Source: Brienomyrus brachyistius
Taxonomy: Eukaryota; Chordata; Actinopteri; Osteoglossiformes; Mormyridae
Assembly: GCF_023856365.1 (NCBI RefSeq)
Contig: NC_064542.1
Span: 22,725,838 to 22,789,837 of the forward strand
Length of the DNA: 64,000 nucleotides
Direction: 5' to 3'
Numbering within the stretch: the stretch's first letter is position 1; the number at the start of each line of letters is the position of its first letter. Below, in pieces: positions 22,160 to 34,285 of this stretch. The position numbers and the translations under genes are program-made. Below the pieces are notes generated by a model. That model was not told the origin of the DNA. It made no database searches and saw only the letters and a program-made list of their open reading frames with translations.

Positions 22160-22700
22160 GCTGTATGCTTTACCTTTACCTTTATACATCCTTATTTAGC
22201 AGACATTTTTGTCCAAAGCAACATTTGTGTGAGACACATAGTACATCACAAGCATAGAGCTGTCAAGAGTCAACCTAAGTGTGGGTGCTGCAAGGGTGAT
22301 CTTCCAATGAGATATAAGTAAGAAGTAGAAGTTAGCCGAGGAGAAAGAGCTGCAGAAAACATTGTTAGATCCCAACAACAGAAAACCTAAAATCAAAATA
22401 CCATCAGTTCCTACCAGACAAGTGCAAAACACAAGAAAATAGCATCCAGTGTTGCCAAGAAATCATTTCCAAGTTAGTGGTGGGATGAGTTAGCTGTGGT
22501 GTTTCCAGCAGAGATGGAACGTGGATGGGTAGGTTGTTCCACTATTGAGGAACCACACATGAAAAACATCCACAGTGACATTTGTTTTAATGTAGTGGAG
22601 GGATAACCAGGAGATGTTAGCTTGAGATATTGAGACAGGACATAGGTTCTGATGAGCAACTCCATGCAGGTACCTTCTGAAAGCAAGTTCCAAGGACTTG
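22160..22700 (-). repeat. diverged dispersed repeat with SINE/LINE-type end
   Basis: The left end, TTTAGCAGACATTTTTGTCC, is the reverse complement of the fish SINE/L2-type tail (ggataaaagcgtctgctaaa). The sequence to its right may be the body of the same element, but I cannot bound it. A shorter, poorer match to this end occurs near 42645-42720. Confidence 0.45.
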
Positions 22701-25515
22701 GAAAGGGCAGAGGGCTGTTTCTAACTTTCTCTCTCTCTTTTAATGTTGGACAATCATACTCTACAATTCCATATACTGAGATTTGAGTTATATAATTACT
22801 AGAAGGTCTTTGGGTTGTATGTTGGACAAACACACCTGGAAACAGTGTGGAGCCTCTGTGCATGGGTCCAGCACTGAATCAGCAGGGCACCTCCTTTTCT
22901 GGATGGTCAGGAGCCATCTTGCAGTACATTAGCCTATGGAAATATAACTGTAGAGTAGGAAGATTGCTGGATCCTGCTCGGAGGCCAGCTGGAGCTCCGG
23001 GAAGGCGGGTGGCTTTAAGTGGTGAGGGAATCTCTCAGTTTGAGTCGGGCTCCATAGCGACAAGGTTAGAATTAGCAGGGATGTGGATGAAGTGCCTGGT
23101 CTGTCAGCACACTGTCACATGCAGAAAAGTAGTTTGGGGTCAGATTATATTTCTGGGGCCTCCTAGTCTGTTTCCTGTGAAGCAAGTGAGGCTCTGGTGA
23201 GTTCATGTGTGAAATCCTGCCCTTAAAAAGGCTCACGACATTGTTCACAGGAGCAGATGTAGGTCAGTCGCATAATCGGCAGCAGAATATTTTTGTTCCA
23301 CAAGGGAGGGAGGAAGGACCAGGGGGACAAAGTGACAGGATGCTCCCCGTCGATCTGGAGCAGAGACAGAGCTGCCCCAATTACCACAGCTGACGCATCA
23401 CGGATGGCGACGGGAGAAGACGAGAGGTGGAAGTGCACCAGGGTAGGGGATGAAATAAGCGGCGACTTTCTTGAGCTTAACAGCTTCAGGGCAAGTAGGC
23501 TGCTCAGCTTGTGGTGCGGCCCACAGTGAGTGACACAACTGGGAAGGGGGCGGGGCCTTGCCAAGAGAGAGTCAGGTGTCTGGGGGTTGGTGCTACTGAT
23601 TAGTTTCACCTGTCCCTTGTTATCTGGGTAAGGTATAAATTTCTTCATTCTGTTTCGTTTCACCCCCTTCAGTAACCAGGAACCCAACCTGGACATCAGT
23701 CTTGAGATCTAGAAGAGCTGTGGATTTTTTTATTTTTTTTGTTTTGTTCAAGAAAGCAGCCAACCTGAGACACGCTGTGGGGGGGGCTTGGTGCTATGTT
23801 GAATGGCAGCTGTTAGGTGACCTCGCAACCTGAGTAAAGGGCTTTAAGCACCAACATTTCCCAGCAAGATGAAGGTGTAATTAAGATGAGCAGCTGTGGA
23901 TTCATTAACTAATATGTGTTACCAGTACATGAGATGCTACCAAAGATAGCAACCATTATTGAACATGCTAGAACATGGTTAAACCCGACTGGCACCTGTA
24001 CAGACTGGAACATACCAACATCGGTCACAAAAGTTATTGGCTGTTATCCAGATGTTGGAGCAGTCATGGGGGGGGGGGGGTTTGGGAGACACTGAGGATA
24101 CCAGGGTTACATATTTTAACAGAGCAGTTTGGTTTTACAGAGCTCAGGCACTGATGCTCACGACCTGGTTTGTTCAGAGGCTCAATAGCCTGAGAAGATG
24201 AGCCATAATTCCAACAATGTGGTTGCGGGGGTGGGCTGGGCTGCCAAGTCTGATGGACGTCAGGACTGACATTGAGGAGAACGGGGCTATTAAGCTGTGG
24301 GACCTAAGACACCTGCTTTTCAGGCACTGAGCAAATGGAGGGTGAGAGCGGTGGTTTTGAGGAAAATTCAGCCATAGTCTGGACTCACAATCCATTTTTT
24401 CATAACATAAACTTAGTAGCATTGCTGTAGCACCTTAATGGCCGGGTTATTAAAACGTCCCTAAAATTAATTCCTGAAGAACTGGTCCTGCAAGGCCTAA
24501 AATTTACAAAGGCTTCCTACGCTGCAAGAACTAGCCAAGCACATAGCATGCTGACTCACTCCACTTTTCTTGTTATTATTGGAAGAGGAACTTGCTGGAG
24601 ATGTAGGGCCAGGGAGGGCAAGTGCACAGGTGTTAGTGTGTAAAAACACACTGTGCCCCTCTCAGTAAGCATAGCTTTTTGTTTTCAGGATGCATTGTTC
24701 ACAGCTTGTGATCAGCCAGGCAGGATTTATAGGACTGGAGTCCAAGGCAGAGGAGGTGGGACCAGGGGTGGAGAAGCAGCTGGTAGCTGGAAGAAGATCT
24801 CCAGGTGCATGATCACCTGTCTGCGCTCCTTCTCTCCTTTAGCACTCGTGCTAATGTATATGTGCTAATTAATGCAGGCAGGCCTGAGCTTCTTTATGAG
24901 CCAGTTTCCAAACCTGGACAGGAAGCGCTTATGCAGCAACAATAACAAACACATCTCTGGTCATTAATCCCAGTCCATTGCATTAAAGGTCCTCATTTGA
25001 CCTCCTCCCTCGAAGCCTGGTAGAGGTAGATTCACGTGGCTTCAGATGAACAGACTCGTTGCATCGAATACACGCACGTCTACGCAAAACTAAACTTTAA
25101 CGAGGCCATAAACCTGCGGGCCGTTGTTGTGCTGATCGTCCCTTTTTACATAATGAAACACAGCTCCTGTAAATTAGAAGAACCTTCATTTGTTCTCGCT
25201 TTATTGTGGCTGATTTAAGGATGACTCCACTTTGCAATTACACTGTTTTCAAACTTCAGCACTCCGAACCATTCATTTCTCGTTTATTGCACTGCGACAT
25301 CCCGAAGGGGATCTGACTCTCTGCTACAGGTCATTGTCCCAGGACAGAGTCAGGGAAGCATTTATTTGTGGAAAAACAGCCGTCCCAAGGCCATCAGGAC
25401 CCCTGTAATTCATCACAGTACTTCTGATGGTTAATGGAAAAAAAAAATGCATATTGCATTATGTGAACCTTGAAAACAATGAAATTGTAAAATATATCCT
25501 GATTTATAATATAAA

Positions 25516-25516
<1 letters not shown>
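22701..25516. other. long noncoding stretch
   Basis: No gene is supported. A run of 13 G lies at 24068-24080. A 157-codon minus-strand frame at 23223-23696 has one short block, DASAVVIGAALS...DGE.PV, faintly like retroelement RNase H. Nearby GTAAGGTATAAATTTC resembles an LTR promoter. Neither is enough to call an LTR element. The part at 24880-25230 is repeat-free and AT-rich. Confidence 0.4.

Positions 25517-25572
<56 letters not shown>
25517..25572. repeat. (TA)n microsatellite
   Basis: About 26 uninterrupted TA units. Open minus-strand frames rich in Ile-Tyr across it are products of the repeat. Confidence 0.97.
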
Positions 25573-25574
<2 letters not shown>

Positions 25575-25869
25575 GTTTGATTCCAAAGAGTCAAATCTGC
25601 TAAACTGGTAGTTTCTGGCAGAGCGCACACTCCTTATTATAAATCCACTCCTCATTGTCTGTTGGCTCAGAGGCTGTGCTTACAGCTACACTCATAATGA
25701 AACGTGTAAAAGGCTTTGTGAGCTACATCTTTACGGAAATTTGTGTTTATTTGCTGCTCTTTTTGTTTCACTGCAGTCGACAGCCAATCGGGACATTAAG
25801 GCCATTAACAGCTATAAGCAGAGCTGAATATCCGGATGCTCTTAAACCCCTGGCTTGCGAAAGAGGGGG

Positions 25870-26105
25870 CAGCATGTGGCACGATGGGTTAAGCCTGTGT
25901 GCCTCTAATCAGCAGGTCATTGGTTCAAACCCACCCATAGCATGTCTATGGGTCCCTGAGCAAGGCTCTTAAACCCCAGCTCCCTGGCCGCCGCTACGGG
26001 TGGCAGCCCTTTGCAGACAACTTACTCTACATAGAGCAAGTTAAGGGAGGCATAAAGACAATTTCCCCATGGGGATCAATAAAGTATTTGCACTATTGTT
26101 AGAGA
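25870..26105 (+). mobile_element. tRNA-derived SINE with ATCAATAAAGTA tail
   Basis: The head GTGGCACGATGGGTTAAGCC (A-box-like) is followed by GGTCATTGGTTCAAACCCAC (B-box-like). The tail reads CCCCATGGGGATCAATAAAG, which pairs in reverse with LINE 3' ends of the TTTATTGTCC type such as 59336-59460. That fits mobilisation by a LINE partner sharing the tail. The copy is nearly complete and among the least decayed SINEs in the window. Confidence 0.82.
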
Positions 26106-27203
26106 AACATTAAATATGCTTTTAAGGACTGAGGTAGAATGAAGACCTGCCAATACTAGGATCAGGGACTTTCTCATGTCACACCTCTCGGCATAGGTCC
26201 CGCCCCTTTTACACAGCCTGGGTGTTTGAGGGACATAAGCTGACAACTATATTAAGATCGCTCTGAGATAAGATCCGTGAGTCCAGCATTCTGGGCTACA
26301 GTGAAGTTCTGGATTAGTAAACCTTGACTTCACTATATTAAGGTAGACGGGTGTTAATTTCTTGGGTAACATGTTCAAGTTCTGGTGGGTTGGACCTGGG
26401 TTTGACCTACATGTGCCCTCTCTAGGTTCACATAGTGTCAGACCCACATCCACAAGTGTCCTGTCCCCACTTTGTCCCCAGAAAAAGCCATTAGGTCCTG
26501 CTGCATCTGGGACTTCATCAGTGTTGCCTAGCAGCACTGGTTTTCTGTCAGACTAATGTTAGAAATCCATTAAGTTAAAAAAAAAAAAAGCTTTCTTAAG
26601 AGATTAACCGGGTCATGACAGGAAGGAAGAGTGCGCGGGACACCTGACATCCATCTTTGTTTAATCCCTACTCTGTCATTATCGTCCCCGAGAGCAGCAG
26701 TCAACTTCGGGCCAGCCATCACTTGGTTACTCCAAAAGATTAAGTTGCACGTGAGGCAAACGTAATTATCTACGTCTGGCCCTGCAGGGAGTTTGCTCCG
26801 GCGTGAGAGTCGTGTGGACCTCAGAGAAGCTTAACAAGCCATTTATGTCACGTTGACATGTGGGTGACATGACGCTGCCCACATTCTCCACCAGTTACGC
26901 TGGGTCAATACACACCCCTAATTAGCTATAGCAGAAATATTAATATTATTATTATCATCAGGTATTATCAGCCATGTGTATGAAAACAACAATTATTAGT
27001 ACAATCTAAAATGATAAAATATTTCTTAGTGGTTATAATATTTTGAGAATGTTTTAATGAGTGTGTGATTTGCACAGATCAGGTTGGTAATTACTGAAAT
27101 CATAGGGTTATTAGTGACATTTTTCATAGAGTTTGAATTGTGTGCTAAGGAACAGAGAGAGTTTATGGATATGGAATGAAATGTGAAATATTGAGCTATT
27201 ATA

Positions 27204-27205
<2 letters not shown>
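26106..27205. other. noncoding DNA, AT-rich
   Basis: No gene seen. The block at about 26640-26890 is repeat-free with ATTA and CACGTG-like motifs and could be regulatory. Confidence 0.4.

Positions 27206-27245
<40 letters not shown>
27206..27245. repeat. (TA)n microsatellite
   Basis: About 20 TA units without interruption. Confidence 0.97.
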
Positions 27246-27247
<2 letters not shown>

Positions 27248-28439
27248 CACTTATATGACCCGCCATTGCAATTGTATAATGATCCAATAATAATCATACA
27301 AGCTCTTTAACATTATGTGTGATTATTAAAGTGGTAATTAAACTTCTTTTATTATATCCTGAGATTTAATTGGCTAAATCATTCCCTATCCTCTCTTTTC
27401 CTGGCATAATAATTTATCCTAAGAGGTGTGTAGTCATAGGACCTACAAGTCAAAAATTGTATCTCCTGGTACTACACCACAGCCAAGGAATTTATTTTAG
27501 TTATATTCTGTTGTTACATAAAACATGGATATAATTAATAACTCAGACTCTCTAATTCAGTGTTTGAGTTGCTTAATTTTTTTATTCCTTTCGTTTTTAT
27601 TAGTCTTTCTTGTAATTGTCCTTAACCATTGATAAAAAAAATCATAATGGACTCTTTCCAGCTAGCTAATCTTAGGAATGTGTGACTCTTCTGTGCATTT
27701 AGCTAAGCGCAGTGTGACAGTTACGCTTTCCGCATGGCAGACACACTCAGCTGTCTCGCTTTGCCGTTCCGCAGTGTTCGCATGTCCCGTGGGTCAGGAT
27801 GTTAGCTGGCTGCCTGTTATGGTCGACACCGCGCAGGAGAATCTCCGGTATCGTGCTGGAGATCAGCCGGGGAACGGGAGGCAGACAAGCACTGCATATC
27901 TTCATTGCTCTGCTTGGGATTCTGACATCAAAAATTATAATGTCTTGTAGTCATGCAATAAAGGAGCGGATTATTGAAGAATTATTATCTGCCCGCCGTC
28001 AGTCATCCGTTCTGACAAGAATCCCGCGTGATCATGAAGTGGACTCCCTGTAATGGCTTTGATCTATGACAGCATGGGAACTCCCAGCAGCAAAAGGGCG
28101 TTACCTCGATACGTTTAGCTGATGCCATCATGGTAGGAGGCTGTCGATAACGGAATCGACCCATTATGCCATCGACCGTGGCGTTTAGATCGCTGTCATT
28201 ACGGAGAAAAAAAAAAAAAACGCAGGGCGCCTCGCAGTTCTCCTGCTTCGGGGGCTGTTGCAAATCTGAGAGTCGATTCTGCCATGCGTGGTCGTGGGAG
28301 TGAGTTGATTTTAGTCTAAAAAAAAAGATTCCCAGGGGAATGTAAAGACGAAGAGGCGTTCTTGTTTTCTTGTCACCAAAGGCTCACGATGAAATTACAG
28401 TGTTGTTACAAGCAGAGGCAAACACCTCCTTTGTGTGGC
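27246..28439. other. noncoding DNA
   Basis: No gene recognised. Frames of 84-90 codons near 27678-28053 overlap one another and have no recognisable motif. Confidence 0.4.
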
Positions 28440-28770
28440 ATCAATGTCACACACACACACAAACAGAGGTTCGTAATTATATTTTTGGGGACTCTCCATT
28501 CATTTCTGTAGGGAAAACTCTAATCCCAACATGATGACCTTAATCCCTACCCAGCCCTAACCTTAACCATATAGTAACCAAACAAAATACGAGACTTATG
28601 GCATTTTTAGTTTTTTGATTGCATTCACAGATCTTTGTGGGGACCTGCAAAAATGGTCCCCACAATGTCACCATTACAGGTTTTCATTACATTGTGGGGA
28701 ACACTTGGTCTCCACAATGTAAAATATACGTAATCCACACAAACACACACAAGGCACACGGGTGTGGAGT
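28440..28770 (-). repeat. GGTCCCCAC-type interspersed repeat, copy 2
   Basis: This is the best-preserved copy. It is flanked by short CA repeats on both sides. It contains GGACTCTCCATTCATTTCTG, CAGCCCTAACCTTAACCAT, AGTAACCAAACAAAATAC, GATTGCATTCACAGATCTTT and several GTCCCCACAATGT / ACATTGTGGGGA palindromic pieces. The same order, inverted, is seen at 5680-5970. There is no coding capacity; the class is unknown to me. Confidence 0.8.
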
Positions 28771-28914
28771 GACAGCGCTTGACCGTAAACGCTTCTGTTC
28801 ACTTCAGATCTTCCTTTGAAAGGAGCTTCCTGTCTTCATTGCCCCTGTCATTCAAGGAATCTGTGAAATTGTTTTCATAGTTTAAGTGTTTAAAATGACA
28901 GTCATGTGAAAACA

Positions 28915-29240
28915 ATCTGTCTGTCAGTGTCCGTCTGTCTGCCAGTCAGTGTCTGTCTGTCTGTCAGCGTCTCTTAGTGTCAGTGTCTGTCTGTATGTGT
29001 CAGTGTCCTTCTGTCTGTCTGTCAGTGTGAGTGTGCTTGCTCTCTGACTGCCTGTCTGCTCGCTATCCTCCTGTCTGTCTGTGTGAGTGTCTGTCTCTTT
29101 CTGTCAGTGTCTATATGTTGGTCTTTGTCAATGTCTGTTGCTGCCGAACTGTTTGTCTGCTTGCCATTTGCTTGTCTGTCTTTCTGTGTGTGTGTGTGTG
29201 TGTGTCTATCTGTCAGCCTCTGTCTGTGTGTGAGTTGGCA
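28915..29240. repeat. CTGT-rich low-complexity DNA
   Basis: Irregular CTGTCTGT and CAGTGTC words, with a TG run near 29186-29204. Overlapping open frames rich in Cys, Leu, Ser and Val come from the repeat. Confidence 0.85.
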
Positions 29241-30105
29241 TCTTCTCTTTTGCTTTATCGTCTTGTTCTCTCCGCAAACTTCAAGCTGTAATTTATTCCC
29301 TTTTCCTTTCTGATCTTCTGGCACATAAAATTGTTTAAGATCCATCCGCTGAATGGCACTGCATGAATTCTGCGGTGGCACGGGTTCATCCTTCTGAGGA
29401 TGGCGGGAGAACGGTATTACGACCCTGGCAAACACTGGGAACCAGTATTTGTTTCCCAGGATTCACTTGAAACCAGCAATTGAGGGAGGCACCAGTGGAC
29501 TGGGTGGCAGAGAACACCACAGTGCCCACCTTCCATTGAATCTTTGCCTGTGCTTTTTGCTGGGGACTCCAGGCCTGAATGTCTTTGTGCATAATCTTAT
29601 TCAAACACTCTTGTGCCATGAAGTCCATGGTTGGCCTGGCCAGTCTGCTGCCCCCTCCTCTGCCGCGTGCGATTGTGATCAGGACCCCCAGGCGGGTTAG
29701 AGCAGAATACCAATGAAACATCGCAACCAGTCTCTATGAGGCATTAATGGGTGTCTAATTAGATCTGACGTTCCTTTATTTACAGGCAATTAATGAATTG
29801 TGAGCTGGGGTCTGATCTAATTTGTGATGTTTAATGTCTTGAACACATTTCATGTCGTTGAATGGAGAAGTCTTGCACAGGAGACAGATCTAAGGTATTA
29901 GTCCAGATTGTGATGATTCTTCATAAATACTACTAGTTTACGACCTCAGTGGTAAATATGCCTTGATTCCGCCAACAATGACGGGCCCTGAACCTGCTGT
30001 TGTCTTCTGCAGAGATAATGCTTTGCTGCATTTAATATATATAAAATAATACATATAAAATAAAGTAAAATACTGGACACCTGAAATCTCATCTGAGCAG
30101 TTTTT
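29241..30105. other. noncoding DNA
   Basis: A 111-codon minus-strand frame (29386-29721) was examined; I do not recognise the protein and see no splice context that would support an exon. Confidence 0.4.
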
Positions 30106-30106
30106 C

Positions 30107-30174
<68 letters not shown>

Positions 30175-30175
30175 T
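30106..30175. repeat. (CTTT)n microsatellite
   Basis: About 17 CTTT units with little variation. Confidence 0.97.
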
Positions 30176-30283
30176 TTACGAACACCTTCGGCTTATTTAC
30201 TATAGCACCTTTGTCAAGGCCTTGATCATCAAAACGTTAACCAGTAACGCAGGTAACTGGCATCGCCAATAAGCAGATTATTC

Positions 30284-30470
30284 ATAAGTCAAGTCAAATA
30301 AGCTTTTTTGTCATACGATACATACACAGGGACTCAGTGACAGGACCATAGTGAGACATACAGACAGCGAATAATAATAATAATGATGATGAATTGAGCT
30401 TTATTGTCATATCATGCATATACAGGTATACAGTATATATACAAGATCCAATGACCCCTCTATCTGAAAG
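30284..30470 (-). mobile_element. LINE 3' ends, two in a row
   Basis: AAGTCAAGTCAAATAAGCTT followed by TTTTTGTCATACGATACATA, then, after an AATAAT run, TGAGCTTTATTGTCATATCA. Both look like the reverse complement of the 3' end seen at 14637 (a TTATTGTCATTTC block beside an AAGTCAAGTC tail). No coding part is attached; these are 5'-truncated insertions. Confidence 0.55.
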
Positions 30471-31734
30471 GCACCTTATGATGTCGCATGACCCTCTATG
30501 CTAATTTGCCCTCCCCTGGCGCCGTGCAGCTACTCAGCGCTGAGCCCCCGCTCAGTGTGAATGCTAAGCTGTGCCAGGCCCAGGCCCAGGCTCTCAGCAC
30601 CGCAGACAGCTGCCCAAACGCTAAGGGCCAGTGCAGGGCGCAGCACAGCCAGAGTCCCATTCAGAACTTGGCTCCGCTCTTCGCTGGAATTTCAATGAAG
30701 CCCTGAGCTGCCATCACAGGGCAGCGAGACGATCACCACCTACAGACAAACCACAGGACACAACAACACTGAGCAATTAAACACACTCTCACTCACTGAT
30801 TTCTGACACGGCTCCAGTTAAATGTTTCCAGCCGTGGTTTGCCAACACGGCCAGAGATTATTCCCTCCGACAACTATGATCCATGTGAGTTTGGGCTGCA
30901 TTAGGTAACAGAAGGAGAATGGTCTGCGAAGAAATCTTTAGCTTTGATGGAGCTACCTTGTCTCTGTAACTCATTGCTATTAATGCTAGTCTTTAAGTTT
31001 GCCATCTTGTGGTTGCTTTGCATTTTTTTAAAGCACCGTTTGAATTTCTCAGTCTGCAATCTTCTCTGCACATGTTGAAAATTTCGATTTAGCTGCGATC
31101 TCCATACCTTCTCTTTTATTCATGCAGGTGCCTTTAATCTCCTGCAAGTCCCCAAGTGTTTCGTAAAAAAAAACACCTAATTTTCTGTGCTAATTCCCGT
31201 GTCTCTGGACGTCCTCAGTCACATTGTCTACTTGGATGGGGCTGAACTTGGATTATCTTTGAAAGAAACTAATCCACTCAAACCGACAGCCCTGGTCCTG
31301 GATCCCTGGTTCTAAAGCATACCTGCGCGGAGCCTTAGTTGCACCCAGGATTGCACAACTCATTAGTTTCACCACTGTCCTGTATCAAATGTGAAACCTA
31401 CCCCCAGGGAGAGTGAGAGAGACTTTTGGCAAGTGCTGCTCAACAGCTGGGTGGTCAGCTTAGCACAAATGGGCTCCTTGGCTTGGATAGAAGCTCTTTA
31501 GTGCGAGACGCGTTAAAGTGGCACCAGGAGGATCTTTGGCGAGCACTTGGTATCTGTTATTGTCAGAAGTACGCTGTGCCACATTTCTGCGAACGTTTAA
31601 TGGGGACCCCAGAGGCGCGATATTGGCTGGAGCTCTGAAGATGACAAATCTGCAGCCGAAACGCCGAATCCCTCCTCCAGTCCTCTCCCGTGAGTCCTGC
31701 TCCCCCCCCCCCCCCCGCCGCCCCCACCCGGAAT
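30471..31734. other. noncoding DNA
   Basis: No gene supported. A run of 15 C lies at 31702-31716, directly before a SINE. Confidence 0.4.
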
Positions 31735-32000
31735 GGTGGTGTGTGGCTCAGCGAGTTAGGCCTTCTCTCACCAGAAGGGTCCCAGTTTGGATCCCATGCT
31801 TCACAGATAGCCACATGTCCGTATAACCTTCTTGAAAAGCCCCAGCGGGGCCGGATGCATGGCTGAGCCTGTGCTCCAACCACAACCTCCACTCTCACCT
31901 CTATATGTCTGTGTTTTAAAAAGTAGAGCATGATGGGATACGAGAAAACAAACACATTACGGTGTGCCTGTGCAAATAGCAAGTAAAGATTCATTTGCTT
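31735..32000 (+). mobile_element. tRNA-derived SINE, family A copy 1
   Basis: The head TGTGTGGCTCAGCGAGTTAG is followed by GGGTCCCAGTTTGGATCCCA. The body has CACTCTCACCTCTATATGT, then AAAAAGTAGAGCATGATGGG and GCAAATAGCAA. The same body is found at 34008-34285. It lies next to a poly(C) run. Confidence 0.8.
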
Positions 32001-32640
32001 CCATCCAGATCAGGCATGTATGTGCTATTTTAAACGAGTTGCTGTAACGTTATTCCGCTCCTTAGTGGAGACCTTTACCTAAATCACCCTCCTCATATTT
32101 CCCTTCATTGGGCCGCTCTTATGCTTCAGCAGAGCTGGGATTAACATAAAAATATGATTGGCCCTTAAAATATATGTACTGTTATAATAGTTTGTTTTGT
32201 GTGTATGTTTTATTTTTTTTCTATTCCTCAGGTGTTCTGTTAAAATTAATGTACAGAGCTGAGATAATGAGCTCTCCCTCCCACTGTGTCTCAGACACGT
32301 TCGGTTGGTATTCCACTGCACTTTTGTTTGTTTCTTTGTTTTGACGGTCAGGGTGTGATTCTTCAATCGCTTTTCTGCACGCACCTTTGTTCTCCGTGTG
32401 AAATGTCACGTACCGCCTTCGTCTCCTCTAGGCTAATAAAAAAAATCTGCAGTCACAGGTATCTGTAGCAGGCTGCTCATGTACCTTTGGGTCCATCTAC
32501 CAAAGACCATCAAAGGATGAAAGTGTCTAACAGTTATGGCGCAGAGGATCACTTCAAAAAAGCTAAAAACTTCAAAATTTTTATTTGAACTTTGTTCTAG
32601 TACAAAGGCACAGAAGATCAGAAATGGGACAGGACGGCGA
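32001..32640. other. noncoding DNA
   Basis: AT-rich; no gene or recognised repeat. Frames of 60-101 codons overlap on both strands. Confidence 0.4.
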
Positions 32641-33000
32641 CATGGCATGTTAATGAGATTAAATGAAGTCGCGAACGAATAACAAATAAATGGAAATGCT
32701 TTATTTAATAATTAGACCCACAGTAAAATGAGCACATTTACATGTTCCACTTTGAACAAGGATCTGTTTTCCAATGGTAAATCACACAGCCAAAGGCCGA
32801 GTCCTCGGGGCACTCTCCGTTTCACTTGAAAGTGGAGGGATGAGTGTTTTCTTTGCCGAGCCGAGCATAAATAATGTGCAAAAATAACCTGCTGCTAATT
32901 TGTAGTTCAATATGCGCCTTATAAGTGCAATAAAGTCAGGGTCCTTTTCTGGTTGGAGGTCAATCAATTCAATTTGCATTTCAACACACTCTTAAGCAGT
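32641..33000. promoter_or_regulatory. candidate conserved noncoding element
   Basis: About 360 bp free of simple repeats, AT-rich but of high complexity. It has many homeodomain-type and POU-like words (TTAATAATTAGA, GCTAATTTG, ATTTGCAT, CATAAATAATG). This texture is typical of vertebrate developmental enhancers. That is an impression from composition; there is no conservation data here. Confidence 0.2.
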
Positions 33001-34007
33001 TGAGGCGTTAGTAAATATCCTCTGCCTTTAGTCGGTATTTAACTTAAATGAATCTGGTGGCTGGAGGAGGTGTGGCCAATTATCCTTGCCCTCCAGATGA
33101 GACCTCTTCTGCTCCCCCATCCAGGAATCGAGCTGTTCCTCCATCCAACTGAGCTCCACACCACCCACGCCGAAGCCTCTCATGTATCTCGTGGGATTTC
33201 CCAGCCGCATCAAAGCGTGATGAGCTGCCACAAGTCCAGGGCTTTCTGTTGTGCTCCTGATTCATTGAGAAGCACCGTCAGTGACATCATCTGGGTTCTT
33301 CACGAAGCTGATGCTCTCATCTGAAGCCTTCATCCGGCCAGCGCAGGGGGAAAGCCCTCATTCTGCTTCCACAGTAACATTAACCTCAGCAGGAAGAGCA
33401 TTGAAGTTCTCATCAATCCATTGCCTAAGAAACAGGCACCTCTGCGGGTCTGCAGATGCAGCTGAGAGGTTCATAAATTGATTTGCATTTCATATGATGC
33501 ATCTGCTCGTGTTTACAAATGCTGAACGTTCTCTGCTGCTCTGGTCCAAAGGTCCCGACTTGCTGACACTTGTTATTGATGCCACGCTTCCACGACACTT
33601 GTGTTACACAAAGACTGTTTAACGTCTAATCTGTGAACGCTAATTAGCCACCGTACCTCTCTGTCGCCCCCCTTGGCAGGAATGACGCCTCGTGCTGCTT
33701 CGGAATTATTCGCTGCACGGAGCAGAAGTGTTATAACACCGTCGCGGGTGACTCCTTTGACATGAATGGGTGTGATTTAAAGAGAGTCCTTCACCTTGCT
33801 GTGTTTCTGTAAACAGCAGCTGAGCCTTTTATCTGCAGCCATTTAGAGGAATGTATTATAGTTTTGCTGTTCAACGTGATTATTATTTTGAAGTCTCTGG
33901 AGGACAAACTCTGACCTGGACTTGATGGCGTCTCATAAGTCAGCTGTGACCCTGATACCGTAGGTGCTGGATTTGCAGGCTGTCTAAGCTGATGCCTGAC
34001 AGGTGCC
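33001..34007. other. noncoding DNA
   Basis: No gene supported. The part at about 33600-33900 is repeat-free with GCTAATTAGC and could also be regulatory. Confidence 0.4.
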
Positions 34008-34285
34008 GTGTGCTCTGTGGCTCAGTGGGTTAGGATGCTGTTCTTACGATCGGAAGGTTGTTGGTTTAAGTCCCATACTCTGTCGAGCATTCACACACCC
34101 TTTGGGCGCCTAAACCTCGAAAAATATGCCAGGAGAGCTGCATGAATGGCTGACCCTGTGCTCAGAGATTCACTCTCACCTCTATATGTGTGTGTGTGTC
34201 TTAAAAAGAAGAGCATGATGGGATACGTGTAAACACATTCCAATGTATCTGTATTCATATGCGTACAAATAGCAAACGAAGCTTC
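34008..34285 (+). mobile_element. tRNA-derived SINE, family A copy 2
   Basis: The head CTGTGGCTCAGTGGGTTAGG (A-box) and GAAGGTTGTTGGTTTAAGTC (B-box) are better kept than in copy 1. The body GCATGAATGGCTGACCCTGT, CACTCTCACCTCTATATGTG and AAAAAGAAGAGCATGATGGG aligns with copy 1 to a common 3' part (GCAAATAGCAA form). Two copies with the same body show a real SINE family of about 265-280 bp. Confidence 0.82.

Noticed and set aside
23223..23696. Minus-strand frame with DASAVVIGAALS...DGE.PV, like the RNase H part of a Ty3-type retroelement, and a TATA-like LTR-style stretch near 23630
   Set aside because: The match is one short block. No neighbouring reverse transcriptase, integrase, paired LTRs or primer-binding site were found.
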